From Sphingomonas sp. Leaf22 (GTDB taxonomy: Bacteria; Pseudomonadota; Alphaproteobacteria; Sphingomonadales; Sphingomonadaceae), in contig NZ_LMKP01000002.1 of the NCBI RefSeq assembly GCF_001421715.1, forward strand, positions 62,001-126,000: a DNA stretch of 64,000 nucleotides, written 5' to 3'. Position 1 is the first letter of the stretch; every line of letters begins with the position of its first letter. The notes under the pieces are model-generated. The model was not told the origin of the DNA, made no database searches, and worked only from the letters and a program-made list of their open reading frames with translations. This document shows, in pieces, positions 1-8,463 of the stretch. The translations under genes and the position numbers were made by a program.

Positions 1-476
1 TGCACCGGCTTGGCCGGGTCGCCCATTCCCCGAAACGTGCTGCCCGATGTTCCGCCATCGCCTTCGCGGCCGAAACTCGAATCATAGCCCGGACCACGTT
101 TCAGCCCGACGCAGCGCTGCCAGTGGATCCACTGCGCGCCGTCCTTCGTCTCGAGGCTGGAAATCGTCACCCGGCCGTTGGTGGTGACGCCCAGTGCTTC
201 GGTTTGCCGGCGCAGCCCGCCGATCACCTCGTTCACGTCAGCCTCGCGCAGCTGTTGCGTCGCAGCGTTGGTGTCGACGCCGACGCGCGAGATATTGTCG
301 GCGAGCGTCTGCGTCGCCTGACTCAGCCGAAGCTGCTGGACGCCGAAATTGCACAATTCGACCGCGCACAGCCCGATGGTAAGGACGACGGGCAATGCCA
401 GCGCGAATTCCAGCAGGGCGACGCCGCGCCGGGCATGGTGCAGATCGTGCAGTCGGCGGGCCGCGATCATCAGCAT
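1..476 (-). CDS. TadE-like pilus/surface protein (partial, runs off left edge)
   Basis: The reading frame is open from an ATG at 476 to the window edge, about 158 residues. Residues 13-40 hold the TadE-type start: a basic segment (ARRGVALLEFALALP) followed by one hydrophobic helix (VVLTIGLCAVEL), as in minor pseudopilins and assembly proteins of Tad/Flp systems. The rest is polar and presumably periplasmic. Its ATG overlaps the stop codon of the upstream TadE-like gene (ATGCTGA), so the three genes from 3033 downwards look like one translationally coupled operon. The family is inferred from the N-terminus and the neighbours. The C-terminus is not visible. Confidence 0.75.
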   Translation of the reverse strand, partial: MLMIAARRLHDLHHARRGVALLEFALALPVVLTIGLCAVELCNFGVQQLRLSQATQTLADNISRVGVDTNAATQQLREADVNEVIGGLRRQTEALGVTTNGRVTISSLETKDGAQWIHWQRCVGLKRGPGYDSSFGREGDGGTSGSTFRGMGDPAKPV

Positions 477-1051
477 ATCCGCTCCGGCGTGGCTGCGCTC
501 TGCGTGTCATAGGGCTGGTTCTTGAGTGCGCTGGACGCCGAGATTTTCTGATCGGAGGACCAGCCCATCAGCCCGGTCAGCGGAAACAGGCGGGGATAGG
601 TGATCTCTACGGTATAGACGGTGATGTCGTTCGCACCGCCCTGACCGGTGGTACCCGGATCGGAATCCCACAGGCCATTGCCGTTGGTGTCGGTGAAGCA
701 TTCTCCGGGATCACGGCGATTGTTGCTGTTGACGTCGTCGAACGGTTCGGCTTCGACGCCGTCATAGTTGCGATAATGCAGTCGCTTGCTGATCCAGGTC
801 AGGTTCGGCGCGACCGGTCGCACCTGCTGGATAACCGCCTCGTCGATCGCCGCGGCGGCGGACGTGGTCGCGTTACCCTCCAGCGTGCCCTTGCGCGCGG
901 CGGCCTGTAGCGCGCCCGTCAGGATTGCCTGGGCGTACGACCGGTAGCACAGGTCGAACAGGCCCATCAGCAACAGCAGCAGGACGGGTGCGAGCAACGC
1001 GAATTCGATCAGGGTCGCGCCGCGCCGATCGCGCGCGATCCGCACGATCAT
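470..1051 (-). CDS. TadE-like pilus assembly protein
   Basis: 193 residues. I place the start at the ATG at 1051, which overlaps the stop of the vWA gene upstream (AATGA), rather than at an upstream in-frame ATG at 1231 that would lie inside that gene. Residues 8-35 give the TadE signature: RRGATLIEFALLAPVLLLLL followed by a membrane helix. After it comes an alpha/beta segment ending in a low-complexity acidic stretch with two calcium-loop-like motifs (DDVNSNNRRD and DTNGNGLWDSD), similar to type 3 thrombospondin or dockerin loops. TadE-like proteins are membrane-anchored minor pilin-like parts of Tad secretion systems. The rest of a tad cluster is not in the window, so the role is inferred from family. 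Confidence 0.8.
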   Translation of the reverse strand: MIVRIARDRRGATLIEFALLAPVLLLLLMGLFDLCYRSYAQAILTGALQAAARKGTLEGNATTSAAAAIDEAVIQQVRPVAPNLTWISKRLHYRNYDGVEAEPFDDVNSNNRRDPGECFTDTNGNGLWDSDPGTTGQGGANDITVYTVEITYPRLFPLTGLMGWSSDQKISASSALKNQPYDTQSAATPERIC

Positions 1052-3033
1052 TTCGACACCCGCAGCTTGGCGATCTGTGCGGCGATGTTGGTGAACGCGG
1101 CGTTCAACTGGGCGGTGTTGCTCGCCTCGAACGAACGCCCCTCCGTCGTGCAGTTGCTGAGCAGCGGGGGCATCGTCGTGCCGAACGCGATGACCCAGAC
1201 GGTAATGTCCTTGCGCCGCGCGACCTGGCACAACGCCAGCAGGCGATTGGCGACGATGGTGTCCTGTTCGTTATTCTGCGCGTCGTTGGACGTGAAGCCG
1301 GTCGTGCGACGACGATCCAGCCCCGACAGGCCATAGGCCTCGTACACCGTGTTATCGGTATCGGTTTCGCCGTCGGTCATGAAGATCAGGTGCTGCGCAT
1401 TCTTCGCGCCGTTCAATCCGGTGTTGACGACGTCCCCGAAGATGCCGTCGCGCGACATCAGGCGCAGGCCCCACAGAAAGCCGATATCATGGTGGGTCTT
1501 GCCCCCGACGATCAGGCTATTGACGTAGCTTTGCAGGTCGGCGCGCGTGAATGCCTGCAACAGCTTTGCCGGCGAAGGGCAAGGAGCGTTCTGGCCGCTA
1601 TTCACGTCCTTAAGGTTCGTGAAGTCGAGGTTCGAGCGCACTGGGGGGAGGGACCATTTGGTGAAGCTTTCCCGAGCGAACACCGCGGCCGGCAGCCATG
1701 GTTTCCAACGGGTGTCGTCGTTGGAAGGGTCGGGGACCATGTCGATGTTCAGGTCGTACGCGTCGGATGGAATGGTATCGTAGGTCGACTGCCGGACGGT
1801 CTTGCGCTCCTCGATGCATCCATTCTGCTGATTCCAGGTGATCGTTCGCGACTTGCCCTGTGCGGCGATGTTCATGGAAATCGATCCGCCACTGACGCGG
1901 GCCCCCGTGCCCTTCAATCCCGAAACGGGTACGTTGACCGGCTCATACGACCACCAATGAGTAGTCGTCGGGGTACCGGCAACGGGCTTGCCTTTATTCT
2001 TGTTTGGAACGCGGGTGTCGGTCCGTGTTTCGACATAATTGCGGTACGACGTTTCGGTGATTTCACACCGCGCATTGACGATTTTCGTCGAATAGGCGCT
2101 GCCGGTCCGGGTCCGGGTATAGGTAATCGTCTGGCTGCCGTCCCCCTTTCCAGCGTCTTTCCACGTCGTATCGGTTTGCGATGTGTTCACGGCGTTTGCC
2201 GGCGCGCTACAATCCTCCGGCCTGCCGAAGCTTTTGCTCGTTACGGTCGAACCGCTCTTTTTCTGCCATGATCCGGCAGTCGTTACCCAATCGGCGTTGT
2301 CCACCGTATCCGGACCCTTGGTCGTCTCGGGGCCCAGATAGCGGCGCGATTGGTAATCGGCCTTGTCGACCATCCATTCGGGGCGCAGCAACATGCCGAC
2401 ATTGACGTTGGCCGAATAGGGAACCGCGCCATAGCGGATCAGTGTTCCGGGCTTCTTGGCGCGGTCGAGCGTGTCGTAGAAATTCATCACCGCCTGACGC
2501 AGGCCGGTGATCCGATCGGCGCTGTCGCCGGGGTTGATGTCGCTCATCGATCCGGTGGTATCGAGAACGAACATGATATCGAGATTGGGAATTTCGAGCT
2601 TGGCTTCGCAGGCGACCGAGACCGTGACCGGTTCGAAGCCGGCCAACTGCATCACCGTCATCGGTACGGTGACCGATGCCGTCGCGGCGACCTGTCCCGC
2701 GTCGGTCTTGACCGGCGTGAAGACGGGGGCGTTCGACCCCATCGATCCCGTCTGGAAATTATTCGCGAAGAAGGCGCGCGCCTGCGATACGGCCGCGTCG
2801 TTGAAATCGTTGCCGTTCATGAACTTCCGGCCCGCCAGCGCGCCGGCATCGCACGCCTGTTGCAGGCGAACCTTGACGTAATAGACCCGCGCGGTGTCGA
2901 TCGCCGATCCCGCCATGCCGAGGAGCGGGATCATCGCGACCGCCATCATCGCCAGCGTATTGCCGCCGCGATCGTGCGCCAGCCGCGAGAGAAAACCGCC
3001 CGATCGTCTCCGATCTCGTCCGCGTCCGATCAT
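1048..3033 (-). CDS. TadG-like protein with von Willebrand factor A domain
   Basis: 661 residues from the ATG at 3033. Upstream in-frame codons run into the opposite-strand gene and are not used. Residues 21-68 are a TadE/TadG-type N-terminus: GGNTLAMMAVAMIPLLGMAG, then a helix ending QQACDAGALAG. A von Willebrand A domain begins near 151 with the MIDAS motif DTTGSMS (D158, S162). It is interrupted by a long, repetitive, Thr/Ser-rich insertion (about residues 230-380) and resumes before the C-terminus (HLIFMTDGETDTDN, then ITVWVIAFGT). TadG-like proteins sit in the inner membrane with a large periplasmic part and serve Tad pilus assembly or adhesion. It is first in a three-gene overlapping operon with two TadE-like genes. 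Confidence 0.85.
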   Translation of the reverse strand: MIGRGRDRRRSGGFLSRLAHDRGGNTLAMMAVAMIPLLGMAGSAIDTARVYYVKVRLQQACDAGALAGRKFMNGNDFNDAAVSQARAFFANNFQTGSMGSNAPVFTPVKTDAGQVAATASVTVPMTVMQLAGFEPVTVSVACEAKLEIPNLDIMFVLDTTGSMSDINPGDSADRITGLRQAVMNFYDTLDRAKKPGTLIRYGAVPYSANVNVGMLLRPEWMVDKADYQSRRYLGPETTKGPDTVDNADWVTTAGSWQKKSGSTVTSKSFGRPEDCSAPANAVNTSQTDTTWKDAGKGDGSQTITYTRTRTGSAYSTKIVNARCEITETSYRNYVETRTDTRVPNKNKGKPVAGTPTTTHWWSYEPVNVPVSGLKGTGARVSGGSISMNIAAQGKSRTITWNQQNGCIEERKTVRQSTYDTIPSDAYDLNIDMVPDPSNDDTRWKPWLPAAVFARESFTKWSLPPVRSNLDFTNLKDVNSGQNAPCPSPAKLLQAFTRADLQSYVNSLIVGGKTHHDIGFLWGLRLMSRDGIFGDVVNTGLNGAKNAQHLIFMTDGETDTDNTVYEAYGLSGLDRRRTTGFTSNDAQNNEQDTIVANRLLALCQVARRKDITVWVIAFGTTMPPLLSNCTTEGRSFEASNTAQLNAAFTNIAAQIAKLRVSK

Positions 3034-3126
3034 TGCCCGTCCATTCCAGCGCCAAAGTCGCGCAATCAATGGTTTGTTTGCCAGATCGGGGTTGACGGAG
3101 CGTAAAGACCCGCGCTGACGGGATCG

Positions 3127-3768
3127 ATGCCCATCGATCCAGATCCCGAACGCAGCCTTGCGCTGACCTATGCCCCCGCCGACCGCCGCGCGGCATTGTC
3201 GGCGCTGCTGGCGCTCGACGCCGCGCTGGCCGATGTCGTCCGGACCACGACCCAACCCGCGATCGGCCAGATCCGGCTTGCGTGGTGGCGCGAACAGCTT
3301 GCCAAGCTGGACCATGCGCCGCCGCCCGCCATGCCGGTCCTGACCGCGCTCGCCGAAACCGTGCTGCCACATGGTGTCACCGGCGCGGCGCTGGTGAAGG
3401 TGGTGGAAGGCTGGGAGGTGTTGATCGAGGAGGACACGCTCGACCGCGAGACGCTGCGCCGGTTCGGGGCGGAACGGGGCGGGCGGCTGTTCGCGCTGGC
3501 GGCCGCGATCCTCGGCGGCGATGTCGACCGGGCGACGATGCTGGGGCAGGGGTGGGCGCTGGCCGACCTGTTGCACCATGTCGACGATGCCGCGACCGCC
3601 CAAACCGCCGGTACGCTGGCCGGCGAGGCGCTGGCGACGCCGCTGCGCCGGGTCGCCCGGCCGCTCGGCCTGCTGGCGCTGTCGGCGCGGCTCGATCTGG
3701 CACGCGTGGCACCGGGCGGGCCGAAACGGGCGGCGCGACTGGCGTGGTTCGGACTTGCCGGGCGATAG
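3127..3768 (+). CDS. Squalene/phytoene synthase-like protein
   Basis: 213 residues. The start of the protein (LALTYAPADRRAALSALLALDAAL, then TRTTQPAIGQIRLAWWREQL-like text) matches the short squalene/phytoene synthase-related proteins common in sphingomonads and related to NDUFAF6. The all-helical fold with a WWRE motif and an ADLLHHVDD-type segment fits the family. The Asp-rich DxxxD substrate motifs of true prenyl synthases are not clearly kept, so catalysis is doubtful. It is divergent from the tadG-like gene (93-bp gap) and 40 bp upstream of the EF-hand gene. Function is unknown; a role in isoprenoid handling or respiratory complex assembly is only a family-level guess. Confidence 0.65.
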   Translation: MPIDPDPERSLALTYAPADRRAALSALLALDAALADVVRTTTQPAIGQIRLAWWREQLAKLDHAPPPAMPVLTALAETVLPHGVTGAALVKVVEGWEVLIEEDTLDRETLRRFGAERGGRLFALAAAILGGDVDRATMLGQGWALADLLHHVDDAATAQTAGTLAGEALATPLRRVARPLGLLALSARLDLARVAPGGPKRAARLAWFGLAGR

Positions 3769-3808
3769 CGGCTGACCGATACAGGCACCGGCAATCGGGG
3801 GGTGAGCG

Positions 3809-4270
3809 ATGTGGCGGTTCCTGGCGGGGGTAGGGTCGGCCTTGGCGCTGGTCGCGGCGGGCCTGTTCCTGTTCCGCGGGGTCGCGGCGACCGAGAAACT
3901 GCCGCCGCCGCCGGCTCCCCCGGCGACGGCGCAAACGGCGGACGCCGAAATTCCCGAACCGCCCGCCGCATCGCCGCGCACCCGCGAACAGAAGCGGTTC
4001 GACCGATATGACAAGGACCGCGACAGCCGCATTACCCGCGACGAATATCTGGCATCGCGGCGCAAGGCCTATGCGAAGCTCGACACCAATGGCGACGGGC
4101 GGCTGACCTTCGACGAATGGGCGATCAAGACCAGTACGAAGTTCGCGGCAGCGGACAAGGGCCGCGACGGCGCGCTCGACGCCGCCGAATTCGCGACGAC
4201 TGCGGTCAAGCGCAAGCCGGCGAAGCGGGTCAACTGTCCGCCGGTGCCAGCGACTGGCGACGAAGGTTGA
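3809..4270 (+). CDS. EF-hand calcium-binding protein
   Basis: 153 residues. An N-terminal hydrophobic segment (FLAGVGSALALVAAGLFLF, residues 3-21) should act as signal anchor. It is followed by a Pro/Ala-rich linker and three EF-hand-like loops: DKDRDSRITRDE, DTNGDGRLTFDE and DKGRDGALDAAE. The middle loop is canonical, the first is near-canonical and the third is weaker. The protein is probably periplasmic and membrane-tethered, binding calcium. Its stop codon lies inside the palindrome at 4267-4282 that precedes the MerR gene. No specific partner can be named. Confidence 0.75.
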   Translation: MWRFLAGVGSALALVAAGLFLFRGVAATEKLPPPPAPPATAQTADAEIPEPPAASPRTREQKRFDRYDKDRDSRITRDEYLASRRKAYAKLDTNGDGRLTFDEWAIKTSTKFAAADKGRDGALDAAEFATTAVKRKPAKRVNCPPVPATGDEG

Positions 4271-4282
4271 CGTTCACGTCAA
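4267..4282. promoter_or_regulatory. Probable MerR-family operator
   Basis: TTGACGTTCACGTCAA is a perfect inverted repeat with 7-bp arms around TC, 20 bp before the MerR gene start. It overlaps the TGA of the EF-hand gene. A related half site (ACGTAAAC) follows directly. The spacing and composition suit a dimeric MerR/LiuR-type regulator acting on its own promoter and the acyl-CoA dehydrogenase behind it. Assignment is by position and symmetry only. Confidence 0.55.
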
Positions 4283-4301
4283 CGTAAACTAATCATTGGC
4301 T

Positions 4302-4748
4302 ATGCAACTCGCAGTCTCCATGCCGCCTGAGTCGCCCGGGCAAGCCGATCGCTTTTCGATCACCGACCTGTGCAACGAATTCGGCGTGACCGCGCGCGCG
4401 CTCCGCTTCTACGAGGATGAGGGGCTGATCGCGCCCGAACGGCGCGGCCTTGCCCGCATCTATTCGCAGCGCGACCGGGCACGGCTGGCGTGGATCCTGC
4501 GCGGCAAGCGGGTCGGGTTCAGCCTTGCCGATATTCGCGAGATGATCGACCTGTACGATATCGGCGACGGCCGCGTCGTACAACGGCAGGTCACCGTCCA
4601 GAAATGCCGCGACCGGATCGCGCTCCTCGAAAACCAGCGGCGCGACATCGATGCCGCGATCGCCGAACTCAGCGACTTCGTGACGACCATCGAAACGCTG
4701 CCGTACCAGACCGCCCCGTCAGAGGGTGCCTCCCCGGAGAAGGATTGA
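4302..4748 (+). CDS. MerR-family transcriptional regulator (LiuR/fatty-acid type)
   Basis: 148 residues from the ATG at 4302; another ATG at 4320 is equally possible. The winged-helix MerR DNA-binding domain spans about residues 18-85 ([31 protein letters not shown], with the Arg-Phe-Tyr-Glu core), followed by a dimerisation coiled coil ([23 protein letters not shown]). There is no conserved metal-binding Cys pair, which argues against a metal sensor. It lies 4 bp upstream of an acyl-CoA dehydrogenase, the usual arrangement of MerR regulators that control acyl-CoA or branched-chain amino acid degradation. Its likely operator is the palindrome at 4267-4282. Confidence 0.85.
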   Translation: MQLAVSMPPESPGQADRFSITDLCNEFGVTARALRFYEDEGLIAPERRGLARIYSQRDRARLAWILRGKRVGFSLADIREMIDLYDIGDGRVVQRQVTVQKCRDRIALLENQRRDIDAAIAELSDFVTTIETLPYQTAPSEGASPEKD

Positions 4749-4752
4749 CCCG

Positions 4753-6555
4753 ATGCCCAGCTATACCCCGCCGGTCCGCGACACCCGCTTCATCCTCGAC
4801 CATGTTCTCAAGATCGGCGACCATGCCGCGCTGCCCGGTTTCGCCAATGCCACGCCCGACACGGTCGAGGCGGTGCTGGAAGAGGGCGGTCGCTTCGTTG
4901 CCGAAGTGCTGTTTCCCTTGAACGCATCGGGCGATCAGCAGGGCTGCACCCGCCATACCGATGGCAGCGTGACGACGCCCGACGGGTTCAAACAGGCGTA
5001 TCGTCAGTTCGTCGAATCGGGCTGGGGCACGCTGTCCGCGCCCGAACAATTCGGTGGGCAGGCGATGCCGCATGTCGTCGCGACCGCGTTCGAGGAATAT
5101 CTGATCTCCGCCAACATGGCCTTCGCCATGTATCCCGGGCTGACGCACGGCGCGATCGCCGCTTTGCTGGTCAAGGGCAGCCCCGAACAGCAGGCGATGT
5201 ATGTGCCCAAGATGGTGTCGGGCGAATGGGGCGGCACCATGAACCTGACCGAGCCGCAATGCGGCACCGATCTGGGCCTCATCAAGACGCGCGCGGTGCC
5301 GAACGGCGACGGGTCGTGGGCGATCACCGGCACCAAGATCTTCATCTCGTCGGGCGAGCATGACCTGACCGACAACATCATCCACCTCGTCCTTGCCAAG
5401 ACGCCGGGTGCGCCGGAAAGCTCGAAGGGGATTTCGCTGTTCGTCGTGCCGAAGTTCCTCGTGAACGACGACGGGTCGCTCGGCGCGCGCAATCCGGTGA
5501 CGTGCGGATCGATCGAGCACAAGATGGGCATCCACGCCAATTCGACCTGCGTCATGAACTATGACGGCGCGACGGGTTGGCTGGTCGGCGACGAGATGAA
5601 GGGGCTGGCCGCCATGTTCATCATGATGAACGCCGCGCGGCTCGGCGTCGGGTTGCAGGGGCTGGGCGTGGCCGAGACCGCGTATCAGAATGCGGTGATC
5701 TATGCCGGCGACCGGCGGCAGGGGCGGGCGCTGACCGGCCCGGCGCAACCGGACGAAAAGGCCGATACGCTGTTCGTCCATCCCGACGTCCGCCGGATGC
5801 TGATGGAGGGCAAGGCGCTGACCGAAGGGTTGCGGGCGCTGTGCCTGTGGGGGGCGTTGCAGGTCGATCTGGCGTATATGAGCGAGGACGCGGCAACCCG
5901 CGAGCTGGCCGATGATCTCGTGTCGCTGCTGACCCCGGTCATCAAGGGCTATGGCACCGACAAGGGCTATGACATCGCGACCAACGCGCAGCAGGTTTAT
6001 GGCGGCCATGGCTACATCGCCGAATGGGGCATGGAGCAATATGTCCGCGATGCCCGGATCGCGATGATCTATGAAGGCACCAACGGCGTGCAGGCGATGG
6101 ATCTGGTCGGACGCAAACTGGCACAGAATGGCGGGCGTGCGATCCAGCATTTCTTCCGCATCGTGGCCGAAGAAATCGCGACCGCCAAGGGTGCCGACGC
6201 GACGCGCGATTTCGCCGAGCGGCTGGAGCGCGGACTGAAGGACCTGCAGGCCGCGACGATGTGGTTCATCGCCAACGGCATGCAGAACCCGAACCATGTC
6301 GGCGCGGGTGCGCATTCGTACATGCACATCATGGGGATCGTCGCGACCGGCCTCATGTGGCTGCGGATGCTGACCGCGTCCGAGGCACTGGCGGCATCGG
6401 GCGAGGGCGATGCGACGTTCACCGAGGGCAAACGGGTAACCGCGCGCTTCTATGCCGAGCGGATCATTCCCGACACCGGCGCCCTGCGGCGCAAGGTCGA
6501 GGGCGGGTCCGATGCGGTGATGGCGCTCGACCCGGCACTGTTCGCGCGGGGGTAG
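4753..6555 (+). CDS. Acyl-CoA dehydrogenase with C-terminal extension (DmdC-like family)
   Basis: 600 residues. The ATG at 4753 follows GGAGAAGG and sits 4 bp after the MerR stop; an in-frame ATG at 4726 lies inside the MerR gene and is unlikely. The length, the [13 protein letters not shown] flavin-site motif (about residues 160-172) and the catalytic-base segment [13 protein letters not shown] (Glu at residue 441) place it in the long acyl-CoA dehydrogenases related to 3-methylmercaptopropionyl-CoA dehydrogenase. Such FAD enzymes oxidise acyl-CoA to enoyl-CoA and pass electrons to ETF. The true substrate cannot be read from sequence; medium or long fatty acyl-CoA is as likely as DMSP products, because no other dmd gene is nearby. 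Confidence 0.85.
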   Translation: MPSYTPPVRDTRFILDHVLKIGDHAALPGFANATPDTVEAVLEEGGRFVAEVLFPLNASGDQQGCTRHTDGSVTTPDGFKQAYRQFVESGWGTLSAPEQFGGQAMPHVVATAFEEYLISANMAFAMYPGLTHGAIAALLVKGSPEQQAMYVPKMVSGEWGGTMNLTEPQCGTDLGLIKTRAVPNGDGSWAITGTKIFISSGEHDLTDNIIHLVLAKTPGAPESSKGISLFVVPKFLVNDDGSLGARNPVTCGSIEHKMGIHANSTCVMNYDGATGWLVGDEMKGLAAMFIMMNAARLGVGLQGLGVAETAYQNAVIYAGDRRQGRALTGPAQPDEKADTLFVHPDVRRMLMEGKALTEGLRALCLWGALQVDLAYMSEDAATRELADDLVSLLTPVIKGYGTDKGYDIATNAQQVYGGHGYIAEWGMEQYVRDARIAMIYEGTNGVQAMDLVGRKLAQNGGRAIQHFFRIVAEEIATAKGADATRDFAERLERGLKDLQAATMWFIANGMQNPNHVGAGAHSYMHIMGIVATGLMWLRMLTASEALAASGEGDATFTEGKRVTARFYAERIIPDTGALRRKVEGGSDAVMALDPALFARG

Positions 6556-6571
6556 GGGCACCAGTCAGAAC

Positions 6572-6675
6572 CGTCATCCTGGCGAAAGCCGGGATCCATG
6601 GACGGGGTGTCGCCGATGGCACTTGCCGCCGCTGGCGTCGCGCATCCATGGATCCCGGCTTTCGCCAGGATGACG
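6572..6675. repeat. Long palindromic intergenic repeat, perfect 31-bp arms
   Basis: Arms at 6572-6602 and 6645-6675 are perfect reverse complements (CGTCATCCTGGCGAAAGCC... in the left arm) around a 42-base loop. The element lies between the convergent acyl-CoA dehydrogenase and purC genes and could end transcription from both sides. It resembles the REP/RAYT- or MITE-like elements with a GGCGAAAGCCGGGATCC core. Two relatives with a different core lie at 58746-58832 and 59595-59671. No transposase is present. Confidence 0.85.
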
Positions 6676-6693
6676 TCCTTGTCGGGTGGAGCT

Positions 6694-7473
6694 TTACTTC
6701 TCGCGCTTCTTGCGATGCGTCTCGAGGTCGAGGACCGCCGAATCCGCGCCTTCGGGCATCAGGCCCAGCCGGCGGGCGACTTCCTGATAGGCTTCGACTT
6801 CGCCGCCGAGATCGCGACGGAAGCGATCCTTGTCGAGCTTCTCGTTGGTGGTCATGTCCCACAGGCGGCAGCCATCGGGGCTGATTTCGTCGGCCAGGAT
6901 GATCCGGCTGAAATCATTGTCCCAGATGCGACCGAATTCAAGCTTGAAGTCGACCAGCCGGATGTTGATCCCCGCGAACAGCCCGGACAGGAAATCGTTC
7001 ACGCGGATCGCCATGTCGGCCATCTCGTGCAGTTCGTCCTGCGCCGCCCAGCCGAAGCACAGGATGTGTTCGTCCGATACCATCGGATCACCCAGCGCAT
7101 CGTCCTTGTAATAATATTCGACGATCGTGCGCGGCAGCTGCTGGCCTTCCTCGATGCCCAGCCGCTTCGACAGCGAACCCGCCGCGACGTTGCGCACCAC
7201 GACCTCGATCGGCACGATCTCGACCTGGCGGATCAACTGCTCGCGCATGTTCAGCCGGCGGATGAAGTGGGTCGGCACCCCGATATTGCCGAGCAGCGTG
7301 AAGACATGCTCGGAAATCCGGTTGTTCAGCACGCCCTTGCCGTTGATCGTACCCTTTTTCTGGGCGTTGAAGGCGGTGGCGTCGTCCTTGAAATACTGGA
7401 TCAGCGTACCCGGCTCCGGACCCTCGTACAGGATCTTTGCCTTGCCTTCGTAGATCTGGCGGCGGCGAGCCAT
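6694..7473 (-). CDS. purC: Phosphoribosylaminoimidazole-succinocarboxamide synthase (SAICAR synthetase)
   Basis: 259 residues, normal for the family. PurC joins CAIR and aspartate with ATP to give SAICAR in purine synthesis, in the cytoplasm. The N-terminus ([16 protein letters not shown]) is the ATP-binding lead of the family; [31 protein letters not shown] is the conserved central part, and [15 protein letters not shown] is the C-terminal signature. The start at 7473 gives the canonical N-terminus; longer frames upstream have no family match. It stands alone here, with the long palindrome downstream and a DUF4349 lipoprotein gene 91 bp upstream on the same strand. Confidence 0.96.
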   Translation of the reverse strand: MARRRQIYEGKAKILYEGPEPGTLIQYFKDDATAFNAQKKGTINGKGVLNNRISEHVFTLLGNIGVPTHFIRRLNMREQLIRQVEIVPIEVVVRNVAAGSLSKRLGIEEGQQLPRTIVEYYYKDDALGDPMVSDEHILCFGWAAQDELHEMADMAIRVNDFLSGLFAGINIRLVDFKLEFGRIWDNDFSRIILADEISPDGCRLWDMTTNEKLDKDRFRRDLGGEVEAYQEVARRLGLMPEGADSAVLDLETHRKKREK

Positions 7474-7564
7474 GCGATTCCCTTCGACGAAACGGGCCGG
7501 TCCGGGGAATGCCCGTGGCCGGTGTAGAAAGCCGCCGCATAGCCCAAGGGGGCCGGCCGCGCAA

Positions 7565-8401
7565 TCACGCCGCGGGCGCGAACCGCCGCCGCACGAACCG
7601 CCGCCCGGCAACGAACAGCCCGGCCACAATCGCAGCGAGCAGCATCGGTGGCAGCAGCAGCCCAAGCAGGTTCAGCAGCGTGCTGAACGTTACGCCCGCC
7701 GACCAGCCGAGCAGTTCGCCGGCCTGTGCCAGCGGCGACTGGGTTTCGAAGCCCGGCGCGGCCTTGCCTGATTCGTAATGGAACGCGACCGCCGTTGCAT
7801 TCAGGAGCGCGCGTTGCCCGGCGGTTTGTGCATCGACGTCCCGGATCGTTCGCCCCAGATCGGCACGCTGTCGCTCCAGTTCCGCCGCGGTCGAACGGTT
7901 GCCGTCGGCGATCCGCTTCTCGACGGTGGCGCGTTCGACAATGGCGGCGTTGCGCGCGGTTCTGGCGGCGTCGATGGTCGCGCCGACATCCTCGCCGCTG
8001 ACATTGACGCTTTGCACGCCGCCTTCGCTGCGCTCGACCACGGCTATCGCATCGCGGCCGAAGCCGCGCGCGAGGGCGGGGACGATGCTGAACTGCAGAT
8101 CGGCGGTAACGTCGTTCTTCGGCGAGCGGAGATAGCGCATCCCCGTGATCCGGCAGCGGTCCGGACCCAGCCGCTCGCACGCGTCGGTATGGCGTTCCTG
8201 GGCTGCCGCGATCCGCTGCGCCGGCAGGCGAAACGCATAGTCGTACCGGAAGGCGACACCCGGCGCGGCCGTCACCTCGACGCCGGGCGGAACATCCTGA
8301 TCGGTCGATCCCGTCTCGGCGGCGGTATCGGGCCGGCCGCAACCGGCGAGCGCAGCGGAAACGGCGGCCATGATGATGAAGGTCGAACGCGGACGGGACA
8401 T
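7565..8401 (-). CDS. DUF4349-domain lipoprotein
   Basis: 278 residues. A lipoprotein signal (about residues 8-21, ending AALAGC) is followed by an extracytoplasmic part with a long coiled coil (about 140-200, [34 protein letters not shown]) and a C-terminal membrane helix ([22 protein letters not shown]). This arrangement is the DUF4349 architecture, of unknown function. The segment [37 protein letters not shown] is the best conserved. The ATG at 8401 follows AGGAG. The 5' leader overlaps three copies of AATAAGGCA (8411-8450), which could bind a regulator. Confidence 0.75.
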   Translation of the reverse strand: MSRPRSTFIIMAAVSAALAGCGRPDTAAETGSTDQDVPPGVEVTAAPGVAFRYDYAFRLPAQRIAAAQERHTDACERLGPDRCRITGMRYLRSPKNDVTADLQFSIVPALARGFGRDAIAVVERSEGGVQSVNVSGEDVGATIDAARTARNAAIVERATVEKRIADGNRSTAAELERQRADLGRTIRDVDAQTAGQRALLNATAVAFHYESGKAAPGFETQSPLAQAGELLGWSAGVTFSTLLNLLGLLLPPMLLAAIVAGLFVAGRRFVRRRFAPAA

Positions 8402-8410
8402 CGACAACTC

Positions 8411-8450
8411 CTGCCTTATTTGCGGCCACAATAAGGCAAGAATAAGGCAG
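8411..8450. promoter_or_regulatory. Triple AATAAGGCA repeat in the leader of the DUF4349 gene
   Basis: TGCCTTATT at 8412-8420 and AATAAGGCA at 8430-8438 and 8441-8449 are three identical 9-mers, one inverted. The two direct copies are 11 bp apart, one helical turn, and the outer pair extends to a 10-bp palindrome (8411-8420 with 8441-8450). On the gene strand the last copy runs into the AGGAG ribosome binding site of the lipoprotein gene. A protein binding site or an mRNA hairpin hiding the ribosome site are both possible. Confidence 0.5.
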
Positions 8451-8463
8451 GTGCAATCCGGCT

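Noticed and set aside
3034..4065. N-terminal extension of the TadG-like gene to an ATG at 4065
   Set aside because: The added 344 residues are Arg/Pro-rich and lie antisense to two good plus-strand genes. The TadG N-terminal helix begins shortly after the ATG at 3033.
4669..6561. A 630-codon open frame on the minus strand opposite the acyl-CoA dehydrogenase
   Set aside because: Its translation is rich in His, Arg, Asp and Gly with no domain, and it is an exact shadow of a well-conserved gene. High GC makes such antisense frames common.
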